A DNA stretch of 64,000 bases from Paenibacillus oryzisoli (lineage in GTDB: Bacteria > Bacillota > Bacilli > Paenibacillales > NBRC-103111), in the NCBI RefSeq assembly GCF_001653565.1, contig NZ_LYPB01000077.1, forward strand, positions 102,881 to 166,880. Direction: 5' to 3'. How positions within the stretch are numbered: the first letter of the stretch is position 1; the number at the start of each line of letters is the position of its first letter. This document shows, piece by piece, positions 9,263-18,013 of this stretch. The position numbers and the translations under genes are program-made. Under the pieces are notes generated by a model. It saw only the letters and a list, made by a program, of their open reading frames with translations, did not search any database and was not told where the DNA came from.

Positions 9263-10132
9263 GTGATTTCTACAACTAGTCAGCGAGCTTTTCAGGTAGT
9301 TAACATGATGTTACTGTTGATGATTGGACTTACGATGCTGCTTCCACTTCTTCATGTGATCGCTCAATCCTTCAGCGACGCTGTTGCAATCAATAACAGA
9401 CAGGTCAGTCTGTGGCCGGTGGGATTCACACTTGAGAATTATCATATGATATTGAAGGATTCCACGATCTGGATGGCATTCCGGAATAGTGTGACAATAA
9501 CGATACTCGGAACGTTGATTAACTTAGCCGCTACATCAAGTTTAGCGTATCCGCTATCCCGTTCAGAATACGTATTTCGGAAACCTGCCTTGGTGTTTGT
9601 TTTGATAACCATGATATTCCATGCACCTCTGATTCCGAATTATCTGCTCTTGAAAAATCTGCATATGCTGAATACACTCTGGGTGTTAATGATTCCATCC
9701 GCAATCAGCGCTTTTAATCTATTCGTTATGCGCTCTTTTTTTATCCATCTTCCAATTGAGCTGTTGGATTCTGCCCGTATTGATGGATGTGGCGAGATGC
9801 GGATGATATGGAAGGTCGTACTGCCACTGTCCAAACCGGTCATGGCAACAATGGGGATTATGTATGCGGTATCGAATTGGAATATGTATTCACAAGCCCT
9901 CTATTATATTGATAAACGCTCGCTGATTACGCTCCAAGTGCGGTTACGCGAGATTGTTATTACAGATAATATGGGATCATCGGATACAACCTCAGACTTG
10001 ATGCTCTTGGTCTCACCCGAGGGATTGAAAATGGCTGTTATCGTCGTTGCTACATTACCAATTCTGTTGGTGTATCCGTTCTTGCAAAAGCATTTCATGA
10101 AGGGAATGATGGTTGGGTCTATTAAATCGTAG
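9263..10132 (+). CDS. YtcP-type ABC sugar permease
   Basis: A 289-residue permease, the usual partner of an LplB-type subunit. It has about six hydrophobic segments, the EAA-like loop (ELLDSARIDGCGEMRMIWKVVLPLSKPV) and the family ending QKHFMKGMMVGSIKS. Translation starts at GTG 9263; as at 1633, an ATG two bases upstream is followed at once by TGA. The ribosome site AAGGAGGT is 8-10 nt upstream. It closes the first transport unit, 25 bp after the first permease. The next gene starts about 170 bp later and no clear hairpin was seen in the gap. Confidence 0.9.
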   Translation: MISTTSQRAFQVVNMMLLLMIGLTMLLPLLHVIAQSFSDAVAINNRQVSLWPVGFTLENYHMILKDSTIWMAFRNSVTITILGTLINLAATSSLAYPLSRSEYVFRKPALVFVLITMIFHAPLIPNYLLLKNLHMLNTLWVLMIPSAISAFNLFVMRSFFIHLPIELLDSARIDGCGEMRMIWKVVLPLSKPVMATMGIMYAVSNWNMYSQALYYIDKRSLITLQVRLREIVITDNMGSSDTTSDLMLLVSPEGLKMAVIVVATLPILLVYPFLQKHFMKGMMVGSIKS

Positions 10133-10305
10133 GTTGAGCTGGGGATGGGATATAGTAAAATAAGGAATAGGATCGTAAGAAAACATAATACACGGAGGTG
10201 ACGGAGAGACGTATAGTGTAGAAAAAAAGTTACTTATGAATTATCACTGTGGTAAAATATGCACAAGGATTTTATAACCTAGCGTACAGAGGGAGTGCTT
10301 GCAAA

Positions 10306-11331
10306 GTGAAATATATCCTCATAGTGGATGACGAACCGATGGTTCGGATGGGGCTGGCCCAACTCGTCAGACAGTGCAGCCCCTTGTTTCGCACGGTTGT
10401 CGCAGCGAATGGCATCGAGGCACTTGAACAAATCAACAAGCAACGCCCTGATTTGCTTCTCACCGACATTCGTATGCCGAAGATGGATGGTCTGGCCTTG
10501 TGCAAAGCCATTCAAGAGCTGCAAGTGAATTTCCCTGTTGTTGTTATTTCTGGTTATGATGATTTCTCTTACGCGCAGAAATGCCTTACTTTCGGCGTTA
10601 AAGAATACTTACTGAAACCGCTTACGGAACATGAGTTGTATCCGGTGCTTAATAAATTGCTCGTACAACAGGATCAGGTGAAGCCAATCTCCTTCTTTCA
10701 AATAGAGGAGTGGCTGGAACGCGTTGAAGCAACGATTTGGTCTGCGGATTTGGATGCCCTCCATGCCCTGCTAGATGAGTGGACACAAAGCGACATGTTG
10801 AAAGGGATTCAAGTTCAGCAGTTGGATCAGATGATGGCAGATGGGTTGAAGAGTGTAGTGAAAAAACTGAACTCTCGTGGCTTAGTGACCTTTACGACGC
10901 AGGCTTCGCCAGTACAATTAAATAGCTTGACGGAGGCTATGGACTATTTACGGTCCGAGTTCGTCTATTTGTATCATCAGTTATTTCAATGGCGGGGTGG
11001 GAATCAGAAGAGCTTGTTTGAAGAAGCGAAAACTTACATTGACAATAACATTTCCGAAGAGTTGAGCCTCGAAGAAGTGGCAGAGAAGATGGGACTTGCG
11101 CCAACGTATTTCAGTTATATTTTCAAGAAAATGACGAAAGAAACATTTGTGCAATATCGTATGAAGAAGCGGATCGAAATGGCTAAGAAACTCCTCGAAA
11201 TGCCACACTATAAAGTTGTTGACGTCGGTGTGACGATTGGCTATCAGAACTATCCGTATTTCACTAAGATTTTCAAGAAGATGACCGGCTGCTCGCCGAC
11301 GGAATACCGCAGTATGTTGGGGATTAAATAA
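10306..11331 (+). CDS. YesN-type response regulator of the second transport system
   Basis: A 341-residue response regulator with a receiver domain (about 1-120, phospho-acceptor Asp54 in LLLTDIRMPKMDG, conserved Lys in LLKPL) and an AraC DNA-binding domain at about 240-341 ending GCSPTEYRSMLGIK. GTG at 10306 is chosen because AGAGGGAG lies 10 nt before it and the receiver domain begins there. Its stop overlaps the kinase start by one base (TAATG). It probably binds the 23-bp element found exactly at 13247 and 23466, but that is inferred from position only. A weak promoter-like pair (TTACTT 10230, TAAAAT 10253, 17 bp apart) lies upstream. Confidence 0.9.
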   Translation: MKYILIVDDEPMVRMGLAQLVRQCSPLFRTVVAANGIEALEQINKQRPDLLLTDIRMPKMDGLALCKAIQELQVNFPVVVISGYDDFSYAQKCLTFGVKEYLLKPLTEHELYPVLNKLLVQQDQVKPISFFQIEEWLERVEATIWSADLDALHALLDEWTQSDMLKGIQVQQLDQMMADGLKSVVKKLNSRGLVTFTTQASPVQLNSLTEAMDYLRSEFVYLYHQLFQWRGGNQKSLFEEAKTYIDNNISEELSLEEVAEKMGLAPTYFSYIFKKMTKETFVQYRMKKRIEMAKKLLEMPHYKVVDVGVTIGYQNYPYFTKIFKKMTGCSPTEYRSMLGIK

Positions 11332-13160
11332 TGAGATCTAGCTTGGCATTGCGTATGTTCGTTTATTTCGTGATCGTCATTGTGATATCTTCCTCTATCG
11401 TCGGCCTAGTCCTGTATGTTCAATCCACCAAGGAAGTGGATAAGCAAACCAATGAGCTCTTAACTCAAATCGTCGATAATGCCATGAATCATACGGATAT
11501 GTATTTGAAGAAATACGATCGAGCGACCGTATCAATGATGACTTCCACCAATGTGAAAGAATTCTTGAATTTGGACAGCAATAATTTCATCCCCTATTTT
11601 CTATCCATCAGGCCAATGAAAGAGAAGGTCCTTCAGCCACTTTTTATTAATAATCCTGAAATTAGTATGGTGTATTTGCTCGGATATAACGGGCTTAGCA
11701 TCTATGATCATAATGCGGATACGTCAGATTTCAGCAACTCGCTCCTGTTGGATAAGCTGGACTCCTTGAAGGAAATTACAGATAAGGACGGCAAGTTAAC
11801 GATTATGGATTGGAGTTTTCTAGATGGGAAGCTAGCACTAACACGGAAAATCTCAGATCGCCAGACATCCAAAATTTTTAAAGGGATACTTGGTATTGAA
11901 CTTAATATTGAAGAGCTGACATCGTTGTGGAAGGGTATCCGTCTGGGGGAGACCGGCTATTTCTATATTGTGAATGACACGGGGAAAATTATCTATCATC
12001 CAATGTCCGGTATGATAGGCAAGCAGCTGGATATCAAGCTGTTTACCAAACTCCGCGAAAATCAAAATCAGATTTTCGATTATAAAGATGATGTTGAACG
12101 TGTCCATTTTAACCGAAGATCGGACTATACGGGCTTGACATTGGTAGCTTCCATGCCCCTAGATGAACTTAGAGCACCTGCATTAAATATTCGTAAAACG
12201 ACGGTATACACTTGTGCGATTGCGTTAATAATCGCTTTGATTCTTGCCTACCGATTCGGGCAATCCATCATTCGGCCCATCAAAATGCTGGAAAACGGCA
12301 TGCGCAAAACGGAAAAAGGAAATTGGACACATGTTGCCATTAGTGGCAGAACGGATGAAATGGACCGTCTTACGATTAGCTACAATATGATGGTTTCGCG
12401 ACTTCAAGAGCTTATGGAGCAAGTGTATGCTGAGGAGCTGAAGAATAAGGAGTATTTGCTGAAAAGGCAGTCTGCCGAATTCCAAGCGTTGCAATTGCAA
12501 ATCAATCCTCACTTTCTCTACAACACGCTTGAAACGATCGTCTGTTACGCTGTCGTGCAGGATTCGCAAGAAATCAAAGAGATTGTACGCTCTCTGTCCT
12601 ATATGCTGCGTTATTCAGTGCGTGCCGACTTGGAGGAGATTACGCTTGCCAATGAGTTGAAGCATGTGCTGCATTTTATGAACATTATGAATTATCGATT
12701 AGGCCACGAATTCGAAATTGAAGTTACGGTTCCGCCAGAGCTTCTATTGAAAAAAATGGTGCGCCTCACCCTACAGCCTTTGATCGAGAATGTGTTTAAG
12801 CATGCATTTCCCGATGGCATCGAGAGCCACCATCAGATCCGTATTGATGCCAGAATGGAAGAGGATGATTTCATCGTAACGGTTACGGATAATGGTGTGG
12901 GTATTACGCCAGAAAGACTGGAGGAGCTGCAGACTAAGATGGCAGAACAGCACGAGAGCACCTCACAGCTGCCAGTTCGTATAGAGCGCGAGGGTGGAAT
13001 CGGATTAGCCAATGTGCATAGTCGAATTCAAATTGTTTTTGGCGAGCAATATGGGTTAAGTATTAGCAACAATGAGACAGCGACAGGTGCTCAGCTTACG
13101 TTGCGCATGCCTAGTCAGCGAGAAGAACGGAGCTGTGCCCCAGTGGTTGTAGCGATTTAG
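11331..13160 (+). CDS. YesM-type membrane sensor histidine kinase of the second system
   Basis: A 609-residue kinase with the same layout as the one at 6467: a membrane helix at about 8-30, a Cache-like extracellular sensor, a second helix at about 290-310, HAMP, then LQLQINPHFLYNTLE with phospho-acceptor His394 and an ATPase domain (LIENVFKHAF, DNGVGI, GGIGLANVHSR). The catalytic half is highly alike in the two kinases, while the sensor halves differ more, which suggests that the two systems detect different ligands. The C-terminus carries an extra polar tail after the G2 region. Confidence 0.92.
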   Translation: MRSSLALRMFVYFVIVIVISSSIVGLVLYVQSTKEVDKQTNELLTQIVDNAMNHTDMYLKKYDRATVSMMTSTNVKEFLNLDSNNFIPYFLSIRPMKEKVLQPLFINNPEISMVYLLGYNGLSIYDHNADTSDFSNSLLLDKLDSLKEITDKDGKLTIMDWSFLDGKLALTRKISDRQTSKIFKGILGIELNIEELTSLWKGIRLGETGYFYIVNDTGKIIYHPMSGMIGKQLDIKLFTKLRENQNQIFDYKDDVERVHFNRRSDYTGLTLVASMPLDELRAPALNIRKTTVYTCAIALIIALILAYRFGQSIIRPIKMLENGMRKTEKGNWTHVAISGRTDEMDRLTISYNMMVSRLQELMEQVYAEELKNKEYLLKRQSAEFQALQLQINPHFLYNTLETIVCYAVVQDSQEIKEIVRSLSYMLRYSVRADLEEITLANELKHVLHFMNIMNYRLGHEFEIEVTVPPELLLKKMVRLTLQPLIENVFKHAFPDGIESHHQIRIDARMEEDDFIVTVTDNGVGITPERLEELQTKMAEQHESTSQLPVRIEREGGIGLANVHSRIQIVFGEQYGLSISNNETATGAQLTLRMPSQREERSCAPVVVAI

Positions 13161-13246
13161 AGCAATGGGATGAAGTTCCTTCTATGGGGGGGCAACATCC
13201 TATTTTTTGTTTGTACAGGGTACATGAAAACCATAAATTAGTTATC

Positions 13247-13269
13247 TAGGTGCTTAAAAAACTAGTATG
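13247..13269 (+). promoter_or_regulatory. 23-bp element shared with the promoter region of the lyase gene at 23562
   Basis: The sequence beginning TAGGTGCTTAAAAAAC and ending TAGTATG occurs here, 58 bp before the permease start, and again without any change at 23466-23488. TAGTAT (13263-13268) could be the -10 box, with the upstream part as an activator half-site and no good -35 box. An AraC-type activator such as the regulator encoded just upstream is the obvious candidate. Confidence 0.6.
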
Positions 13270-13326
13270 TTGGCCTTCTCTTGAAAACGTATCATGAAGA
13301 TAACAAAAGAGAGGAGGAAGCCTGGA

Positions 13327-14292
13327 GTGGAAATTGTCAGTAAAGTGACTAGCTCACAACATAAGGTCAGAGCGAATTTCGCTAGTAAGTTATTGGCTAA
13401 CATTAGAAAAGTGCCTCAATTGTATTTACTATCCATACTGCCCATCTTGTACATACTCATTTTTAAATATATACCGATGTACGGTGCAGTTATTGCCTTT
13501 CAGGATTATGTACCTCATAAAGGTTTTTTTGGGAGTGATTGGGTTGGATTGAAGCATTTCAAAAACTTTTTTAATTCCTATGAATTCTGGAAGGTGATTA
13601 AAAATACGCTGGGCTTAAGCTTCTACAGCTTGCTTGCAGGGTTTCCGTTTCCGATCCTTCTGGCACTTTGCTTAAACTACGTGAATCGGTCTTTTGTCAA
13701 AAAATCGGTGCAGTTAATTACCTACGCCCCGCATTTTATTTCGATGGTCGTGATGATGGGGATAATCATCCAACTCCTCGATCCCAAAACCGGTATCGTC
13801 AACATGATTATTGCCCAATTGGGCTTTGAGAAAATCGATTTCTTCGGAAATCCGGATAATTTTAAGTCACTGTATGTCTGGTCAGGTATTTGGCAAAATG
13901 TAGGATTTGGCTGTATCATTTATTTAGCCGCTCTGGCAGCCATTGATCCTTCTCTGCATGAGGCCGCTGTCATGGATGGTGCGAGTAAAGTTCAACGCAT
14001 GAGGCATGTGGATATTCCCGGGATTTTGCCGGTTGCCGTTATATTATTGATTCTTAGTGTTGGAAATTTAATGGATGTTGGATTTGAAAAAGTGCTGCTG
14101 ATGCAAAATCCACTTAATCTCAGTTCATCAGAGGTTATTGACACCTACGTGTACAAGGTAGGGTTGCTCTCTACGGGAATTAAATATTCCTACGCTTCCG
14201 CAATTGGATTGTTCACCTCTGTCATTAATCTTATTTTATTGTACACCGTCAACAAAGCAGCCAAAAAATTAGGGCAAACCAGCCTGTGGTAG
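13327..14292 (+). CDS. LplB-type ABC sugar permease of the second system
   Basis: A 321-residue permease with the LplB signature near the N-terminus (LYLLSILPILYILIFKYIPMYGA), about six membrane helices and the EAA loop (HEAAVMDGASKVQRMRHVDIPGI). GTG at 13327 is preferred, with GGAGG at 13313-13317; ATG at 13294 would be in frame but has no ribosome site. It leads the unit 13327-16908 (permease, permease, lipoprotein) placed directly behind the 23-bp element. Confidence 0.9.
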   Translation: MEIVSKVTSSQHKVRANFASKLLANIRKVPQLYLLSILPILYILIFKYIPMYGAVIAFQDYVPHKGFFGSDWVGLKHFKNFFNSYEFWKVIKNTLGLSFYSLLAGFPFPILLALCLNYVNRSFVKKSVQLITYAPHFISMVVMMGIIIQLLDPKTGIVNMIIAQLGFEKIDFFGNPDNFKSLYVWSGIWQNVGFGCIIYLAALAAIDPSLHEAAVMDGASKVQRMRHVDIPGILPVAVILLILSVGNLMDVGFEKVLLMQNPLNLSSSEVIDTYVYKVGLLSTGIKYSYASAIGLFTSVINLILLYTVNKAAKKLGQTSLW

Positions 14293-14310
14293 AGAGGTGC
14301 AAAAAAAAGA

Positions 14311-15207
14311 ATGAAGTCGACCCGAATTCAAGAATCCAGAGGCGATCAACTATTTAATGTCGTGAACTACACGGTGCTTTGCCTCTTTACACTATCTGTT
14401 TTATATCCGCTCATTTATGTGTTAAGCGCTTCCTTCAGCTCATCAACGGCGGTTATTTCAGGAAGAGTATGGTTGTGGCCTGTCGATATCACGTTGCAGG
14501 GATACGAAGCCGTATTCAAGAACAATCGCGTTTGGGTTGGGTTTGCCAATTCATTGTTCTATGCGGTTGTTGGTACCATCATCAATGTAATGATGACGCT
14601 GATTGCGGCCTACCCTCTGTCACGTAAGGACTTCTATATTCGCAATGGGGTAATGGCGCTCTTTGTATTCACCATGATGTTTGGCGGAGGATTAATTCCC
14701 AACTATCTCTTAATTAAGGAACTAGGCATGCTAGATACCCGCTGGGCATTGATTATCCCAGGTGTCATGAGCGTCATGAGTGTTATCATTGCAAGGACGT
14801 ACTTCCAAACGACGATTCCCGATGAAATCCTAGAAGCCGCACATCTGGATGGGTGCAGTGATTATAAATTTCTAGTGAAAATCGTGGCACCCTTATCAGG
14901 ACCTATCATTGCTGTACTCTCGTTATTTTACGCAGTAGGACATTGGAATACCTATTTTGCCGCTCTGCTTTATTTGAAATCACCGGATCTGTTTCCTCTT
15001 CAAATCATTCTGCGTGAAGTGCTCGTGAAGAACACATTCGATGAAGAAATCATCACGGATGTCGTAGGTGCAGCACAACGAGAAGGTATGAGAGAACTTC
15101 TCAAGTATTCATTAATTGTTATTGCGACAATTCCGGTTTTAGTTGTTTATCCTTTTATTCAACGTCATTTCGTCAAAGGGATGATGATCGGTTCACTAAA
15201 AGGGTAA
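14311..15207 (+). CDS. YtcP-type ABC sugar permease of the second system
   Basis: A 298-residue permease, partner of the one at 13327. Features are the N-terminal helix (YTVLCLFTLSVLYPLIYVLSASF), the EAA-like loop (ILEAAHLDGCSDYKFLVKIVAPLSGP) and the family ending QRHFVKGMMIGSLKG. It starts 18 bp after the previous gene behind GAGAGGTG. It is closely alike in plan to the permease at 9263. Confidence 0.9.
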   Translation: MKSTRIQESRGDQLFNVVNYTVLCLFTLSVLYPLIYVLSASFSSSTAVISGRVWLWPVDITLQGYEAVFKNNRVWVGFANSLFYAVVGTIINVMMTLIAAYPLSRKDFYIRNGVMALFVFTMMFGGGLIPNYLLIKELGMLDTRWALIIPGVMSVMSVIIARTYFQTTIPDEILEAAHLDGCSDYKFLVKIVAPLSGPIIAVLSLFYAVGHWNTYFAALLYLKSPDLFPLQIILREVLVKNTFDEEIITDVVGAAQREGMRELLKYSLIVIATIPVLVVYPFIQRHFVKGMMIGSLKG

Positions 15208-15249
15208 GCTTATATACTTTTTTACAGATAAATAAGGGAGGATTTTCAC

Positions 15250-16908
15250 ATGCAAAGAATAAAGTTGTGGGGCCCAGCGATCAGTCTCATCTTAAGTGCA
15301 ACAGTGGTGCTAAGCGGTTGTAGTACAACATCGGATACGAGCTCTGAGGCTACGAAACAGCCAGATTCAACAGCAGCAGCACAGAACGAAGTCGTGAATC
15401 CACCTGGTGTGCTTCCGATTACCAAGGAGAAAACGACACTCAAGGTATTGTCGCGAACGAATCCAGCGGTAGAAAATTTTGCGACGAACGAATTTACCAA
15501 ATGGCTGGAAGAAAAAACGAACATTCATCTCGAATGGGAAGTGGCAAGCGATCCGAAACAGAAGTTAAATATTTCTCTTGCCAGCGGTGATTATCCGGAT
15601 GTTTATCTAGGGTTCAACATTGATCAAATCCAATTAACCTTATATGGCAAAGACGGTGTGTTTATCCCGCTGAACAAACTCATCGATAAATATGGCGTTG
15701 AATCCAAAAAAATGTTTACAGCACTCCCGTACACGAAAGAACTTTCTACTTCACCAGATGGCAACATTTATGGTCTACCGTCCGTTAACGAGTGCTTTCA
15801 CTGTACGCAGCCTACCAAATTATGGATTAATCAGAAGTGGCTCAATGCGGTTGGTATGAAGATGCCAACAACGACAGATGAGTTTTATCAGGTATTGAAA
15901 GCATTTAAGGAGAAAGACCCGAACGGCAATAAAAAAGCGGATGAAATTCCGTTTATCGGAGCCAACATTGCCAACTCTTACATTGATACTTTCCTCTTGC
16001 AAGCATTTATTGACAGCGATCGTAATATGCAGTTTATGAAAGACGGCAAAATTAACGCGGCCTTTACGCAACCGGAATATAAGGAAGGGCTTAAGTATAT
16101 CAACAAGTTGTTCAAAGAAGGCTTGGTTGATCCCCAATCATTAACACAGGACCGGAATCAATTAAGAAAATTAGGTGAAAATCCGGACAATGTGATCTTG
16201 GGTGTAGTTGCGGCACAACATCCTACGATCTTCAACACATTGGAAGGAACACGTTGGTTGGATTACGTTGCTGTGCCACCTTTAAAAGGTCCTAATGGCG
16301 TCCAAGCTTCCAAATATATTCCGCAAAGTATTACATCAGGATCATTTGTGATTACGAACAAAGCCAAGAATCCGGAAATTGCCTTGCGCTTAGCAGATTT
16401 CCTGTACTCGGAGGAAGCTACTAATCGCGCCATACTGGGCAGACCGGATATGGAATGGAAAGTAGCTGCTCCTAATGAGATTGGTATCAATGGCAAGCCT
16501 GCCAAATATACGTTAATCGGTAATACTTCCCCTGGAGCAAAGAATGCAACTTGGGGACAAGTGGGTCCTTCGCTCCGAACGAATGAGTGGCGTTTAGCGC
16601 AAACGGCTGATCCGAAAAATCCACTGGAAGACATCCTGTATAAAGAAACGCTGACGAAATATGAGCCTTATAAACCGGACCCTAAGAAGATGATTCCGGC
16701 TTTAAACTTCACAAATGAGCAGACGGATGAAATTGCTAATATTAGTAAAACGATTGATGATTATCGGAAAGAATCAACCGCTAGAATGATTATCGGGGAC
16801 TTGGATATTGATAAAAAGTGGGATGAATATTTGAAAAATTTGGATAATATGAAACTGCCGAGGTACTTGCAAATCTACCAACAAGCATTCGATGCCAAAA
16901 AAAAATAA
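15250..16908 (+). CDS. Extracellular solute-binding lipoprotein of the second system
   Basis: A 552-residue family 1 solute-binding protein with a signal peptide and lipobox LSGC, followed by a Ser/Thr/Ala-rich linker. It is expected to bind the oligosaccharide taken up through the permeases at 13327 and 14311. It lies 42 bp after the second permease behind AAGGGAGG and is followed by a terminator at 16946, so it ends this unit. The order (permeases before lipoprotein) differs from the first system, where the lipoprotein gene comes first. Confidence 0.9.
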   Translation: MQRIKLWGPAISLILSATVVLSGCSTTSDTSSEATKQPDSTAAAQNEVVNPPGVLPITKEKTTLKVLSRTNPAVENFATNEFTKWLEEKTNIHLEWEVASDPKQKLNISLASGDYPDVYLGFNIDQIQLTLYGKDGVFIPLNKLIDKYGVESKKMFTALPYTKELSTSPDGNIYGLPSVNECFHCTQPTKLWINQKWLNAVGMKMPTTTDEFYQVLKAFKEKDPNGNKKADEIPFIGANIANSYIDTFLLQAFIDSDRNMQFMKDGKINAAFTQPEYKEGLKYINKLFKEGLVDPQSLTQDRNQLRKLGENPDNVILGVVAAQHPTIFNTLEGTRWLDYVAVPPLKGPNGVQASKYIPQSITSGSFVITNKAKNPEIALRLADFLYSEEATNRAILGRPDMEWKVAAPNEIGINGKPAKYTLIGNTSPGAKNATWGQVGPSLRTNEWRLAQTADPKNPLEDILYKETLTKYEPYKPDPKKMIPALNFTNEQTDEIANISKTIDDYRKESTARMIIGDLDIDKKWDEYLKNLDNMKLPRYLQIYQQAFDAKKK

Positions 16909-16945
16909 GGGTAAGACCATTCATAACGAATGGAACTATGCTTCG

Positions 16946-16973
16946 CCTGCCTTATGGCAGGTGGGGCTTTTCT
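16946..16973 (+). terminator. Terminator after the second binding-protein gene
   Basis: CCTGCC (16946-16951), loop TTAT, GGCAGG (16956-16961), then TGGGGCTTTTC. It stands 37 bp after the lipoprotein stop and just before the AraC gene. Confidence 0.65.
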
Positions 16974-16998
16974 CAATTCGATAAAGGATGTGGAAGCT

Positions 16999-17829
16999 GT
17001 GCCCATAACAAATCCCATGTTGTATCTTCAGCTTTCGGATTTAAGAGTGAAATTACTCTATGCGAAGCATTCCGTATGTACCCGGGACTGGAAACATCTC
17101 AATTTTATTCCCGCTTACAATAAATTCTATTATATTTGTGAAGGCGATGGATGGATCCAGATTGACGGAAAGGTGTATCAACCGAAGTCTGGGCAATTGT
17201 TCTTCGCTCCAGCGGGGGTTAACCAATCCTTTTCGGTAACAAACGCTCCACCGTTTACCATGTACTGGTGCCATTTCACATCCAATATCCGTTTCAGTCA
17301 ACTCTTTCGATCGATCGGAATCCCCCCTATCATTACTGTGGGAAATAGTTTGCGATTGTTGGGTTATTTCGAGGAATTGATTATCAATCGAGGTCATGTT
17401 GGACTGACATCTTCTATTAAAATCCAGGCAGTCTTGCTTGAAATGATGGCTTTTTATATCGACGAAGGATGGAAGGAAACAAAAATAAATATCAAGTTAT
17501 CATCCGTGAACAAATTGGTTCACACAATCAAATACATTGATGAGAATTTGGACAAAGAATTAACCATTGGGGAGCTATCGCAAATGGCACACTTTCATCC
17601 CAATTATTTTATTCGTTATTTTAAAACACATTTCGGCGTCTCGCCAATGCGGTATATTTACGATCGAAGGATGGAGAAGGCCAAAGAACTCCTCGTGTAC
17701 TCATCTTTCTCTGTGACCGAAGTCGCATATATGACAGGATTTCAAGATGGTTCCTATTTCTCAACCTCCTTTAAAAAACATGTAGGCATGTCACCATCCG
17801 ATTATCGGCAGGTCTATCAATTAGGTTAG
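16999..17829 (+). CDS. AraC family transcriptional regulator
   Basis: A 276-residue regulator. The N-terminal half is a cupin-like sugar sensor (YYICEGDGWIQIDGKVYQPKSGQLFFAPAGV), the C-terminal 100 residues hold two helix-turn-helices (LSQMAHFHPNYFIRYFKTHFGVSPMRYI and the closing FQDGSYFSTSFKKHVGMSPSDYRQV). GTG at 16999 is chosen: AAAGGA lies 10 nt upstream, and earlier in-frame codons overlap the terminator hairpin. Placed between the transporter and the secreted enzymes, it may control the enzyme genes at 18014 and beyond, but no binding site could be assigned. Confidence 0.85.
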   Translation: MPITNPMLYLQLSDLRVKLLYAKHSVCTRDWKHLNFIPAYNKFYYICEGDGWIQIDGKVYQPKSGQLFFAPAGVNQSFSVTNAPPFTMYWCHFTSNIRFSQLFRSIGIPPIITVGNSLRLLGYFEELIINRGHVGLTSSIKIQAVLLEMMAFYIDEGWKETKINIKLSSVNKLVHTIKYIDENLDKELTIGELSQMAHFHPNYFIRYFKTHFGVSPMRYIYDRRMEKAKELLVYSSFSVTEVAYMTGFQDGSYFSTSFKKHVGMSPSDYRQVYQLG

Positions 17830-17871
17830 TTTAACAAAAAAAGAAGTTAGCAGCACTTATTCCTATTTTAA

Positions 17872-17885
17872 TGAAAACGCTTTAA
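17872..17885 (+). promoter_or_regulatory. Possible cre (CcpA) site upstream of the first lyase-like gene
   Basis: TGAAAACGCTTTAA matches the catabolite response element consensus TGWAARCGYTWNCA except near the end. It lies 129 bp before the start at 18014. A similar site lies upstream of 23562. Carbon catabolite control would suit secreted polysaccharide enzymes. Confidence 0.4.
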
Positions 17886-18013
17886 TATGAGTGGGGGAAT
17901 GAATAAGGAGGTGCTATATCTCCAACTTATGATGTTGAATGGCATGACAAGAAGTCGAGCATGATTGTCAGCAAATACCCCAGCCGATGGGGATGTGTAA
18001 AGAGGGTTGTATA

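Noticed and set aside
13166..13210. Possible terminator after the second kinase gene
   Set aside because: GGGATG and CATCCT can pair, but the loop is long, the stem short, and the T run is offset; not convincing.
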